Source: Alphaproteobacteria bacterium
Lineage (GTDB): Bacteria; Pseudomonadota; Alphaproteobacteria; MED-G09
Assembly (NCBI GenBank): GCA_018658685.1
Contig: JABHUT010000093.1
Location: forward strand, 1-13,645
Direction of reading: 5' to 3'
DNA length: 13,645 bases
Shown here: positions 1 to 8,387 of the stretch, in pieces
Numbering within the stretch: position 1 is the first letter of the stretch
How the letters are laid out: each line of letters begins with the position of its first letter
Position numbers and translations under genes: made by a program
The notes under the pieces: generated by a model
Seen by the model: the letters and a program-made list of their open reading frames with translations, nothing else
The model's database searches: none
Told to the model about the DNA's origin: nothing

Positions 1-63
1 CTATTAAGATACTAATCTTTAAGTTGTCCATAAGGTTTAAGCAAGCTATGAATTATAACGGAT

Positions 64-1713
64 ATGAAAATGAAAATTGTTGTTGCACAGTTAAATAATA
101 TTGTTGGTGATATTCAAGGTAATGTTGATAAAGTCATACAGCCTTTATCAGATAAAAAAGCAATTGAAACTGATTTATTGGTTTTTTCTGAACTGTTTAT
201 CTCAGGATACCCCCCTGAAGATCTTATTTTAAAGAACTCTTTTTTAGATGCTTGTAAAATTGGTCTTGATTCAATAGTGGATTTTTCAAAAAATGTTAAT
301 AAAGCATTAATCATTGGAGTTCCTCTTATTGAGGACAATAATGTTTATAATTGTTCTGTATTGATTGATAACGGAAGTATTGTTGGTTGTAGTAAGAAAC
401 AAAACTTGCCAAACTATAGTGTTTTTGACGAGAAAAGAGTTTTTTCTCCTGGAACATATTCTGAAGCTTTTGATTTCCGTAATTTCAGGGTTGGTATGCC
501 AATATGCGAAGATATTTGGAGTAAAAAAGTTTGTGACGATTTAAAAAGGGATGGAGCAGATATAATAATTTCACCTAATGGATCACCATTTGATAGATAT
601 AAAAAGAACTTAAGACTAGAAACTGCGCTTGAAAGGGTAAAAGAAAATCGAATACCTCTAATATACGCAAATCAATTTGGCGGCCAAGATGAGTTAGTTT
701 TTGATGGTTCAAGTTTTGCAATTAATTCAGATTTATCAATTGTTTCACAAGCACCTGCCTGGGAAGAATCTTATTTAGAATTTAATTTCAGTAAAGATGG
801 GTTAAGTTCAAACAATCCTTTAACAACAAATACCAACAGTGAGCTAAGCGATATTTATTCTGCCATGGTCTTAGGGTTAAAAGATTATGTAAATAAAAAT
901 AATTTTCCCGGAATTATCTTAGGTTTATCTGGTGGTATTGATTCAGCTTTATGCGCTGCTATTGCTGTAGATGCTCTTGGCTCAGATAGAGTTTCATGTT
1001 TCATGCTACCTTTCAGGTATACTTCTGAACAGAGTTTCATAGATGCAAAAGGGTGCGCAAAAAATTTAAATATTGAACTAGGCAGTTTAAACATTGAAAA
1101 CTCCTTTAATAGTCTTGAGAATGTTTTAGCTCCTTTCTTTAAAGACCTTCCAAAAGATGTAACTGAAGAAAACCTTCAGTCTAGGATTCGAGGAGTTTTA
1201 TTAATGGCTCTTTCAAATAAAGGTGGAAATATGGTGGTTACTACAGGTAATAAATCAGAGGTATCAGTAGGTTATGCTACTTTATATGGTGATATGAATG
1301 GAGGTTACAATCCTATAAAAGATATTTATAAAACTGAAGTTTATGCACTTTCTAAATGGAGGAATTCTAATTTACCAGTTGGAGGGTTAGGGCCATTAGG
1401 AGAGGTTATTCCTTTATCCATAATTGAAAAAGAGCCTACTGCTGAGTTAAGGGATAATCAAAAAGATCAAGACTCTTTACCGCCATATGATGAGCTAGAT
1501 GATATTCTTGAATCATTGATTGATTACGAGATGAGTGTTTCTGATATTGTGAAAAAGGGACATGAAAAATCATTAGTTAAAAAAATAGAAAACCTTCTTT
1601 ATGTTTCAGAATATAAGAGAAGACAATCAGCACCAGGTGTTAGAATAAGTCAGAAAAATTTTGGAAGAGACAGAAGATATCCTATAACAAATTTATTTAG
1701 AGATGAAAATTGA
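64..1713 (+). CDS. nadE: Glutamine-dependent NAD+ synthetase
   Basis: Makes NAD+ from nicotinic acid adenine dinucleotide, ATP and glutamine, the last step of NAD biosynthesis, in the cytoplasm. The 549 residues are a full-length two-domain enzyme. Residues 1-250 are a nitrilase-type glutaminase whose expected Glu-Lys-Cys triad is visible as E43 (FSELFISGYPPED), K112 (KQNLPNYSVFDE) and C148 (MPICEDIW). Residues 265-545 are the ATP-pyrophosphatase synthetase, with the P-loop LGLSGGIDSA at 287-296 and the TTGNKSE signature at 394-400. An alternative start is Met3 at position 70, which has a weak GGA 7 bases upstream and fits the usual MKIVVAQLN beginning, so the true start may be 70. The stop overlaps the next start by 4 bases, so translation is probably coupled to gltX. 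No convincing promoter lies in the 63 upstream bases; the operon may begin outside the window. Confidence 0.96.
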   Translation: MKMKIVVAQLNNIVGDIQGNVDKVIQPLSDKKAIETDLLVFSELFISGYPPEDLILKNSFLDACKIGLDSIVDFSKNVNKALIIGVPLIEDNNVYNCSVLIDNGSIVGCSKKQNLPNYSVFDEKRVFSPGTYSEAFDFRNFRVGMPICEDIWSKKVCDDLKRDGADIIISPNGSPFDRYKKNLRLETALERVKENRIPLIYANQFGGQDELVFDGSSFAINSDLSIVSQAPAWEESYLEFNFSKDGLSSNNPLTTNTNSELSDIYSAMVLGLKDYVNKNNFPGIILGLSGGIDSALCAAIAVDALGSDRVSCFMLPFRYTSEQSFIDAKGCAKNLNIELGSLNIENSFNSLENVLAPFFKDLPKDVTEENLQSRIRGVLLMALSNKGGNMVVTTGNKSEVSVGYATLYGDMNGGYNPIKDIYKTEVYALSKWRNSNLPVGGLGPLGEVIPLSIIEKEPTAELRDNQKDQDSLPPYDELDDILESLIDYEMSVSDIVKKGHEKSLVKKIENLLYVSEYKRRQSAPGVRISQKNFGRDRRYPITNLFRDEN

Positions 1714-3047
1714 CACAAAAAATTATAACAAGATTTGCACCTAGCCCAACAGGATTACTTCATGTGGGAAATATTCGTACAGCTCTTTTTAATTACCTTT
1801 TTTCTTTAAAAAATTCAGGGAAGTTTATTTTAAGAATAGATGATACTGACTCTGAGAGAAGCACTGAAGAATTTTCTGATCAAATTTTAAAAGATTTAGA
1901 TTGGCTTGGTTTAAAAATAGATGAAATCTTCAAGCAGTCTGAAAGGTTAGAAGTCTACAATAGATATTTTCAAAAATTGATTGATAATAATTTTGTCTAC
2001 AAGTGTTTTGAAACATCGGAAGAATTAGACTCCAAGAGAAAGAGGTTAGTTGCTCGAAGGATGCCACCTGTTTATGATCGATCATCTCTTTATTTATCAG
2101 AGGAAGATATTGAGCAATACTTAAAGGAAGGTAGAAAGCCCTACTGGAGGTTTAAGCTTTCTGGAAAAAGAACAAATTTTAATGACCTAATTCGTGGAGA
2201 TGTTTCAGTGGATACATCTGCCCAATCTGATCCTGTTATTGTTAGAGAGGATGGAGGGTTTCTATATAATCTTCCAAGCGTCATTGATGATATTGAGATG
2301 GGTATTACAAATATTATTCGTGGAGAAGACCATGTTACAAATTCAGGTATACAGATTGAAATGTTTAAATGCTTAGGAAAGGAGCCCCCGGTATTTGGTC
2401 ACCACCCACTATTAGTAGATGAAAATGGCGATCCGTTCTCAAAGAGAAACTCTGCAGCATCAATAAAAGGCTTGATGGAAGAAAATTATGAGCCCATGGC
2501 AATAAATTCACTAAATTCATCGATAGGAACATCTTTGGATATTAATATATTTAAATCTTTAAATGATATTGCGAGTGATATAGATCTTAGCCAAGTTGCT
2601 AGAGCTCCTGCTCGTTTTAGTATGAGTCAGCTTTCAAAGTTAAATTCTGATATATTGAGCCAGCTTGATATTGAGGCGGTTTCAGAGAGATTAAAATCCA
2701 ATAATGTAATATTCGACGAAAAAATTTGGGATGTTATAAAATCAAATATAAAAAATATAGGCGAATATGAAAAATGGTATGAAATTATAAATGGTTCGAT
2801 AAAGGTAGATAATTCAGACCAAGATTTTATTAATTTAGCAGAGAGTCTTCTGCCACCCGAGCCTTGGGGGGATAGTACTTGGGGAGATTGGATCACCTTG
2901 GTTAAAGGGGCTTCAGATAAAAAAGGTAAAGATTTATTTTTACCTATAAGAAAAGCAATTACTGGACTAAGTGATGGCCCAGAATTAAAAAATATTATTT
3001 TATTAATGGGTTATGATAAAATGAAAAAACGACTTTTGGGTAGTTAA
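1710..3047 (+). CDS. gltX: Glutamyl-tRNA synthetase (short alphaproteobacterial type)
   Basis: Class I synthetase that charges tRNA with glutamate. The HIGH-type motif is HVGN at residues 18-21, inside RFAPSPTGLLHVGN. The family signature RGEDHVTNSG is at 204-213, and the KMSKS-type loop is DPFSKRN at 241-247, keeping SKR but with Phe where KLSKR has Leu and no first lysine. At 445 residues it is shorter than E. coli GltX and resembles the second GluRS class of alphaproteobacteria, where ENYEPMAINSL-like wording follows the loop. In such bacteria a GluRS often also charges tRNA-Gln for GatCAB amidation; whether this one does cannot be read here. The start is TTG at 1710, inside the nadE stop (TTGA). 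The first in-frame ATG is at residue 118, beyond the HVGN motif, so TTG must be used. There is no clear ribosome binding site, suggesting coupling to nadE. Confidence 0.95.
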   Translation: MTQKIITRFAPSPTGLLHVGNIRTALFNYLFSLKNSGKFILRIDDTDSERSTEEFSDQILKDLDWLGLKIDEIFKQSERLEVYNRYFQKLIDNNFVYKCFETSEELDSKRKRLVARRMPPVYDRSSLYLSEEDIEQYLKEGRKPYWRFKLSGKRTNFNDLIRGDVSVDTSAQSDPVIVREDGGFLYNLPSVIDDIEMGITNIIRGEDHVTNSGIQIEMFKCLGKEPPVFGHHPLLVDENGDPFSKRNSAASIKGLMEENYEPMAINSLNSSIGTSLDINIFKSLNDIASDIDLSQVARAPARFSMSQLSKLNSDILSQLDIEAVSERLKSNNVIFDEKIWDVIKSNIKNIGEYEKWYEIINGSIKVDNSDQDFINLAESLLPPEPWGDSTWGDWITLVKGASDKKGKDLFLPIRKAITGLSDGPELKNIILLMGYDKMKKRLLGS

Positions 3048-4655
3048 TTGATTAAAGAAAAAATATATCTATTTGATACAACTCTTCGAGATGGTCAACA
3101 AACGCAGGGTGTTGATTTTAGCGTTGCTGATAAAATTGCGATCTCAAAAGCTTTGGATAGCTTAGGTCTTGATTATATTGAAGGTGGTTGGCCTGGAGCT
3201 AATCCAACGGATACTAATTTTTTTGAATCAAAACCAAAATTTGAAAACTCAAAGTTTACCGCTTTTGGAATGACAAAACGCTCGGGTCGATCGGCAGATA
3301 ATGATCCTCAGCTTAGAGCCTTAATTGACTCTGGTGCAGATAGTATTTGTTTAGTTGCAAAAACCTGGGATTATCATGTTGATGTTGCTCTTGGGATTTC
3401 GCTTGATGAAAACTTACTCTCCATAAAAGACTCAGTAAGTTCAGTTCGAAATAATAAACTTGAACCATTAATTGATTGCGAACATTTTTTTGATGGATTT
3501 AAAGCTAATCCTGATTTTTCATTATCATGCATTGATGCAGCTTTAAGTGCTCAGGCTAAATGGGTTGTTTTATGTGATACTAACGGTGGTACATTGCCAA
3601 GTGAAATTTTTGAGATAGTTGCAAAGGTTTCAGAGAGGTTTTCTGGAAAAAATATTGGTATTCATTGTCATAATGATACAGAAAATGCAGTTGCTAATTC
3701 TCTAGCTGCAGTAGATGCTGGTGCTAGACAAATTCAAGGAACTTTAAATGGTTTAGGTGAAAGATGTGGTAATGCTAATCTTGTTTCTTTAATACCTACT
3801 TTGTTACTTAAGGATATTTATTCTAAAAAGTATGACATATCTATCTCAAAAAAAGATTTAAAAGGTCTTAAGAAAGTATCTCTTCTTTTGGATGGAATTT
3901 TAAACCGGCAACCAAATAAACATCAACCTTATGTAGGTGATAATGCTTTTGCCCATAAGGGTGGGCTCCATGTTTCTGCGGTTATGAAAGATCCATCAAC
4001 TTATGAACATGAGATTCCTGAAGAGGTTGGTAATGCAAGAAAGATTTTAGTTTCTAATCAAGCTGGAAAATCAAATCTTTTATCTAGATTGTCATCTGTG
4101 GGGATAGAAATTAACAATAATGATGAGCGTTTAAATGAACTTCTTGAGGTTGTTAAGGAGAAAGAATTTAGGGGTTACTCATATGATGGAGCAGGAGCCT
4201 CGTTTGAATTGTTAGCAAAAAATATTCTTGATAAGGTTCCAGATTTTTTCAATGTTTCAGATTATGAAATTGCCATAAAAAAACAAAATTCTGATAACAA
4301 ATCCAATTTAACATCAGAGGCGTTTGTAAAAGTCATTGTCGAAGGAAGGGATATAGAATCTAGAGGAAGGGGTAATGGACCAGTTAATGCTCTCGATAAA
4401 GCATTAAGGAGTGACTTAGGAATTTATGATGATCATTTAAAGGACCTAGTCCTTGTTGATTACAAGGTAAGAATTTTAAATGGCGGAACTGAAGCTATAA
4501 CCAGAGTAGTAATTGAAAGTACAGATAAAGACGGTAATAGTTGGTTTACTGTTGGCGTAAGTCCTAATATTGTTGAAGCATCACTCAAAGCTTTAATGGA
4601 TTCTATTCAATATAAGCTTATTAAAGATAACGCTCCTTTACCTAAGAAATATTAA
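3048..4655 (+). CDS. cimA: (R)-citramalate synthase
   Basis: Condenses pyruvate and acetyl-CoA to (R)-citramalate, the first step of the threonine-independent route to 2-oxobutyrate and isoleucine; cytoplasmic. The HMGL-like TIM barrel starts with LFDTTLRDGQQTQGVDFS (8-25), which holds the catalytic Arg and a metal-binding Asp. The metal-binding HCHND is at 206-210, followed by GTLNGLGERCGNANL at 231-245. The TQGVDFS wording, total length 535 and EGGWPGANP (45-53) fit CimA better than 2-isopropylmalate or homocitrate synthase. Residues about 400-525 form the LeuA-type dimer and allosteric domain, including the RGRGNGPVNALDKAL stretch at 439-453, so feedback inhibition, probably by isoleucine, is expected from the family. 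The start is TTG immediately after the gltX stop, with zero gap; the first in-frame ATG is at residue 75, inside the barrel. Its 3' end overlaps the convergent LOG gene by 14 bases. Confidence 0.95.
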   Translation: MIKEKIYLFDTTLRDGQQTQGVDFSVADKIAISKALDSLGLDYIEGGWPGANPTDTNFFESKPKFENSKFTAFGMTKRSGRSADNDPQLRALIDSGADSICLVAKTWDYHVDVALGISLDENLLSIKDSVSSVRNNKLEPLIDCEHFFDGFKANPDFSLSCIDAALSAQAKWVVLCDTNGGTLPSEIFEIVAKVSERFSGKNIGIHCHNDTENAVANSLAAVDAGARQIQGTLNGLGERCGNANLVSLIPTLLLKDIYSKKYDISISKKDLKGLKKVSLLLDGILNRQPNKHQPYVGDNAFAHKGGLHVSAVMKDPSTYEHEIPEEVGNARKILVSNQAGKSNLLSRLSSVGIEINNNDERLNELLEVVKEKEFRGYSYDGAGASFELLAKNILDKVPDFFNVSDYEIAIKKQNSDNKSNLTSEAFVKVIVEGRDIESRGRGNGPVNALDKALRSDLGIYDDHLKDLVLVDYKVRILNGGTEAITRVVIESTDKDGNSWFTVGVSPNIVEASLKALMDSIQYKLIKDNAPLPKKY

Positions 4656-5211
4656 AGCTAGGGTGTTTTGATAATTCATTTAGATCTTTTACTACAAATA
4701 AATTCTTTAAGCTTGCGTGACTAAGATTTTTATCACCTTCGGATCGAATTAGACCATTGATCTTCATATGCTCAAGCATTTGAATAAATGGATCCCAAAA
4801 ATTATTTATATTAATCAGAAAAATAGGTTTTTTATGTTCCCCAAGAGCAGCTCCTGAAATAACATCTGTAACTTCATCCAAGGTCCCAACTCCTCCAGGA
4901 AGAACAACAAAAATATCTGAAATTTTAATCATTTTTTCTTTTCTTTCTGCTAGAGTCTTTGTTTTTATGATTTCATCGGATTTTGAGAAAATTATATTGG
5001 GTTTATCTAAATATTCTGGAATAACTGAAATTACTTTTACTTTATTTTTAAGTGCTGATTTAGCAGCGAGCCCCATTAAACCAAGAGACCCCCCTCCATA
5101 GAGAAATGAGCACTGATGTTCCGCTAAAACAATACCAAATTCTTTTGCAGTTTTTGAATAAAGAGGATCTTTGCCATCTAATGATGCACAAAATAAACAA
5201 ATTGTTTTCAT
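4642..5211 (-). CDS. LOG-family Rossmann protein (TIGR00730-type), probable nucleoside-5'-monophosphate phosphoribohydrolase
   Basis: A 189-residue Rossmann-fold protein. Family signatures are YGGGSLGLMG at 38-47, AERKEKM at 88-94 and PGGVGTLDE at 105-113. The Arg of ERK and the Glu of TLDE are the residues expected to act in hydrolysis of the N-glycosidic bond. Relatives release free base from cytokinin riboside or other nucleoside 5'-monophosphates, and many are misannotated as lysine decarboxylases; the true substrate here is unknown. It starts 5 bases after the stop of the RND pump gene, with AGAAG just upstream of its ATG, so it is the last gene of the efflux operon. Its C-terminal codons overlap the 3' end of cimA on the other strand by 14 bases. 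Family assignment is firm; substrate is inference. Confidence 0.9.
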   Translation of the reverse strand: MKTICLFCASLDGKDPLYSKTAKEFGIVLAEHQCSFLYGGGSLGLMGLAAKSALKNKVKVISVIPEYLDKPNIIFSKSDEIIKTKTLAERKEKMIKISDIFVVLPGGVGTLDEVTDVISGAALGEHKKPIFLININNFWDPFIQMLEHMKINGLIRSEGDKNLSHASLKNLFVVKDLNELSKHPSFNIS

Positions 5212-5216
5212 ACTTC

Positions 5217-8200
5217 TTATTTGGCTGATTCTGTAAGTTTGAAAAATCTTTTCTCTAAATTTTCTTTATTACTCTTTAAATAAACTGGAAGAGCTAATAG
5301 TGTTGGTATTAAAAATAATGTTAGTAAACTTGAAAAACCTAACCCCCAAATAACAGCAGTTGAGAAAGGAACCCACCAAGCAGACATTAGTCCTCCAAAC
5401 TCAATGCTTCTTCCAAACCAATCTATAGTTATTTGAAGTGCAACAGGGGTAAGTCCAATCATTGTTGTTGCAGTAGTCAATAATATAGGCCTGAGCCTTT
5501 GAGCTGCAGAATGAATGATGGTTTCGATTGGGTCAACTTCGTCATCCTTTAGTCTATTATAAGTATCAATAAGGACAATTGAGTTATTAACGATAATACC
5601 AGCTAAAGAAACTATCCCTAATCCGCTCATTATAACTGAAAAAACTTGTCCGGTTATTAGAAGACCTGTTAAGGCTCCAACAGTTGATAGAACAACTGTT
5701 GATAAGGTTATTGCTGCTTGATAAAAACTATTGAATTGTGTCAGGAGTATTACGAACATTAAGAATAATGCGCCTAACATTGCTCTTCCGAGAAATGCAG
5801 CGGACTCTTCTCCATCCTCATTTGTTCCAGCGAATTTAATATTTACTTGATTAGAAAAATTTTGACTTTTAATCCAGTCACTAATTTCCAAATTCTTATT
5901 AAAAGGCAGTATTTTTTTTCCAGTTACGGGGTCAATTGAAGTGTTGGCCCTTACCTTTAGAATCCTACTTCCATTTTCTCTATCAATAGAAGAAACTCTT
6001 TGTTGAGGGATTCTTTTTACAAAATTTGATAATGGAACTGCGCCATCTGGGGTTGGTATTCTAAGTTGATCAAATTGCTCTAACTGACGATACTCTTTTG
6101 GAAAACGAACTCTAATATCCACTTCGTCCTCTGAGTCATCAGGTCGATATTTATCAACTAAGATTCCATTTGTAACAAGCTGAACTATTGCGCCAATAAT
6201 TGAAACATCAACACCATATTTACCTGCTAATTCTCTATCAACTTTTATAACCCACTCAATGCCTGGAAGTGATCTTGTATCGTCAACCTCAATTACACCA
6301 TCCATTGCTTTTAATTTGTTCGATAATTTTTCTGTAACCTTTGCAAGTTCAATATTATTTGATGAGGTAAGCTCTAATTGGATATCCTTTCCAGATTCGG
6401 GCTTCCTTTCTATTTTGTAAGCTTCAACAAAAATACCTGGAATAGATGATGTTTTTTTAAGAATCTCTTCACGTAATATATCAGCATGCCTTCTCTCTTG
6501 AACAGGATTCAATTCAATCATCATCATAGCAATTTCATCACTTCTACTTTCTGCATCACTCATAATCATTTGATCAACAGATCCACCTCCTATTATAGTA
6601 GAGGCGGTTTTTATCCCTTTCACAGACCTAACGGTATCTTCTACTTCTAGTGCTAAGGTAAGTTTTTGTGAGGGGGATAAATTACCCCTAGCAATAACAT
6701 GAACCGTCATTTGATTTGTATCACCTTCGACTGAATAACGCGCTCCAGCATTAAAATTTGTGTACAAATTAAAGAGAATAGCAACAATTATTATTGAAGA
6801 AACAATTGTCACTATCGGTGCTTTAATGAGCCTACTTAATATTTTGACATAGACTTTAGTATATCCAGTAAGTTGCTTAACATCGAAATTTTGATTCAAT
6901 TTGGTGATATTAGTTTGTTCAGTTTTTCCAAATAGGGAGCCCATTACAGGTATAAATATTAATGCTGAAAATAGTGATGAAATTAAAACAAGGCTGACCA
7001 TAAATGGCATCCATTTCATAAACTCCCCTGAAACACCTGGCCATAATATAAGAGGTAAAAAGGCAGCTAAAGTAGTTGCTGTAGAAGATACGATTGGCCA
7101 AAGCATCCTTTTATAAGATTGTGTATAAGCATCTAGCCTGTTTAAGCCTTCAGCCATTTTTCTATCGGCATACTCAACCATGACAATAGAACCATCAACT
7201 AAAAGCCCAACCGATACTAAAAGCCCAAACATAACCATCATATTAATGTATCCGCCTGTTGCTCCTAATATTGTTATTGCAAGAAGAAATGAAGTTGGAA
7301 TTGAAATACCTACCATCAATGCAGATCTTATTCCTAGAGCTGCAATTATAAGAATCATCACAGATACTATGGCGTTGATAACAGCGGCTTGAAGAGAGCT
7401 TAGCATTTCTAAAATATAGTCAGAGTTATCGCTTGTAAAATCTATTTTGATATTTTCTGAGAGACTATCTGTATATTTTTTAGATTCTTTTCTTACAATT
7501 TTATTTATATCTAAAACATTTTCGCCTATACGCTTTTTTATTTGAAGAGCTACAGCAGGTTTACCGTTAACTCGCGCATAAGATTCTGTATCTTTATATG
7601 TTTTTCTAATTTCCGCAACATCTCCAAGAGTAACCGTTCCTTCTCCTGAGGAAAAAATAACTAGATTGTATACATCTTGTGCACTTTCATAAACGGCAGG
7701 CACTTTGATTGAGAATTTTCCTTGTCCTTTGTCTATAGAACCAGCGGCAACTAATCTATTGTTACTAGTTATAGATTTAATCAGGTCCATAAGAGATATA
7801 TTATAATTTTCTAATTTAGAGGGACTTACAAGTATCTCCATTAAGTCTTCTCTGTCACCAGTTATTGGCGCTTCCAGGATTCCAGGTATAGCTTCAATTT
7901 TTGTTTGAAGTCTTTTTGCGTGATAAAATAATGTTCTATCTGGCACATCCCCCGATAAGGAAATAACTAAAGTAGGCATTTCAGCCATATTAAATTCTAT
8001 AACTACCGGCTCTTCAGCATCAGAAGGTAGTTTAGATTTAACCATATCAACCTTTTCTCTTACATCACCCAGAGCCTTATCTTTATCAAATTTAATATCA
8101 AACTCTAACATTACAGAGCCAAAACCGTTAACTGCGGTTGCCATCATATCTTCAAGGCCCTCAATTGTTTTTAATTGATTTTCTAATGGTTTAACTATTA

Positions 8201-8387
8201 ATCGTTCTGCATCTTCAGGCGAAATACCTTGATGAGCAACACCTATGTATATCAATGGAATATCAATATCTGGCTCTGCATCTTTTGCTATATTTATATA
8301 AGTTAAAAGGCCAATAGAAATAACTATCCCCATCAAGAAGACGACGGTTCGTCTTGCAGCCATTATATAATCTATAATATTAATCAA
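5217..8387 (-). CDS. RND-family efflux pump, inner-membrane permease
   Basis: Proton-driven exporter of the AcrB/MdtB superfamily, 1056 residues, the normal full length. TM1 is about 13-33; a first periplasmic domain follows to about 330; a helix block lies at about 335-485, TM7 at about 522-545, a second periplasmic domain at about 546-865, and the last helix block at about 868-1035. The usual DD pair of TM4 is reduced to one Asp (GLLVDGSIVMVEYADR, D398 then Gly399), and TM10 has VNNSIVLID (933-941) where AcrB has its relay lysine. This variant is typical of a branch common in alphaproteobacteria. The start is TTG at 8387, overlapping the adaptor stop by 8 bases, with GAGAG 8 bases upstream. 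The next in-frame ATG (8363, residue 9) lacks a ribosome site and would remove part of the amphipathic N-terminal helix. Substrate unknown; no outer-membrane channel gene is present. Confidence 0.93.
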   Translation of the reverse strand: MINIIDYIMAARRTVVFLMGIVISIGLLTYINIAKDAEPDIDIPLIYIGVAHQGISPEDAERLIVKPLENQLKTIEGLEDMMATAVNGFGSVMLEFDIKFDKDKALGDVREKVDMVKSKLPSDAEEPVVIEFNMAEMPTLVISLSGDVPDRTLFYHAKRLQTKIEAIPGILEAPITGDREDLMEILVSPSKLENYNISLMDLIKSITSNNRLVAAGSIDKGQGKFSIKVPAVYESAQDVYNLVIFSSGEGTVTLGDVAEIRKTYKDTESYARVNGKPAVALQIKKRIGENVLDINKIVRKESKKYTDSLSENIKIDFTSDNSDYILEMLSSLQAAVINAIVSVMILIIAALGIRSALMVGISIPTSFLLAITILGATGGYINMMVMFGLLVSVGLLVDGSIVMVEYADRKMAEGLNRLDAYTQSYKRMLWPIVSSTATTLAAFLPLILWPGVSGEFMKWMPFMVSLVLISSLFSALIFIPVMGSLFGKTEQTNITKLNQNFDVKQLTGYTKVYVKILSRLIKAPIVTIVSSIIIVAILFNLYTNFNAGARYSVEGDTNQMTVHVIARGNLSPSQKLTLALEVEDTVRSVKGIKTASTIIGGGSVDQMIMSDAESRSDEIAMMMIELNPVQERRHADILREEILKKTSSIPGIFVEAYKIERKPESGKDIQLELTSSNNIELAKVTEKLSNKLKAMDGVIEVDDTRSLPGIEWVIKVDRELAGKYGVDVSIIGAIVQLVTNGILVDKYRPDDSEDEVDIRVRFPKEYRQLEQFDQLRIPTPDGAVPLSNFVKRIPQQRVSSIDRENGSRILKVRANTSIDPVTGKKILPFNKNLEISDWIKSQNFSNQVNIKFAGTNEDGEESAAFLGRAMLGALFLMFVILLTQFNSFYQAAITLSTVVLSTVGALTGLLITGQVFSVIMSGLGIVSLAGIIVNNSIVLIDTYNRLKDDEVDPIETIIHSAAQRLRPILLTTATTMIGLTPVALQITIDWFGRSIEFGGLMSAWWVPFSTAVIWGLGFSSLLTLFLIPTLLALPVYLKSNKENLEKRFFKLTESAK

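Noticed and set aside
1..63. Short hairpin AAGAT-acta-ATCTT (6-19) and an open plus-strand frame at the left edge, possibly the end of an upstream gene.
   Set aside because: The 5-base stem has no T-run, and the frame continues into nadE with no recognisable protein sequence; too little to support a feature.
6901..7392. Plus-strand frames opposite the RND pump gene.
   Set aside because: They are antisense shadows of a well-conserved membrane segment, with no ribosome sites or recognisable domains.
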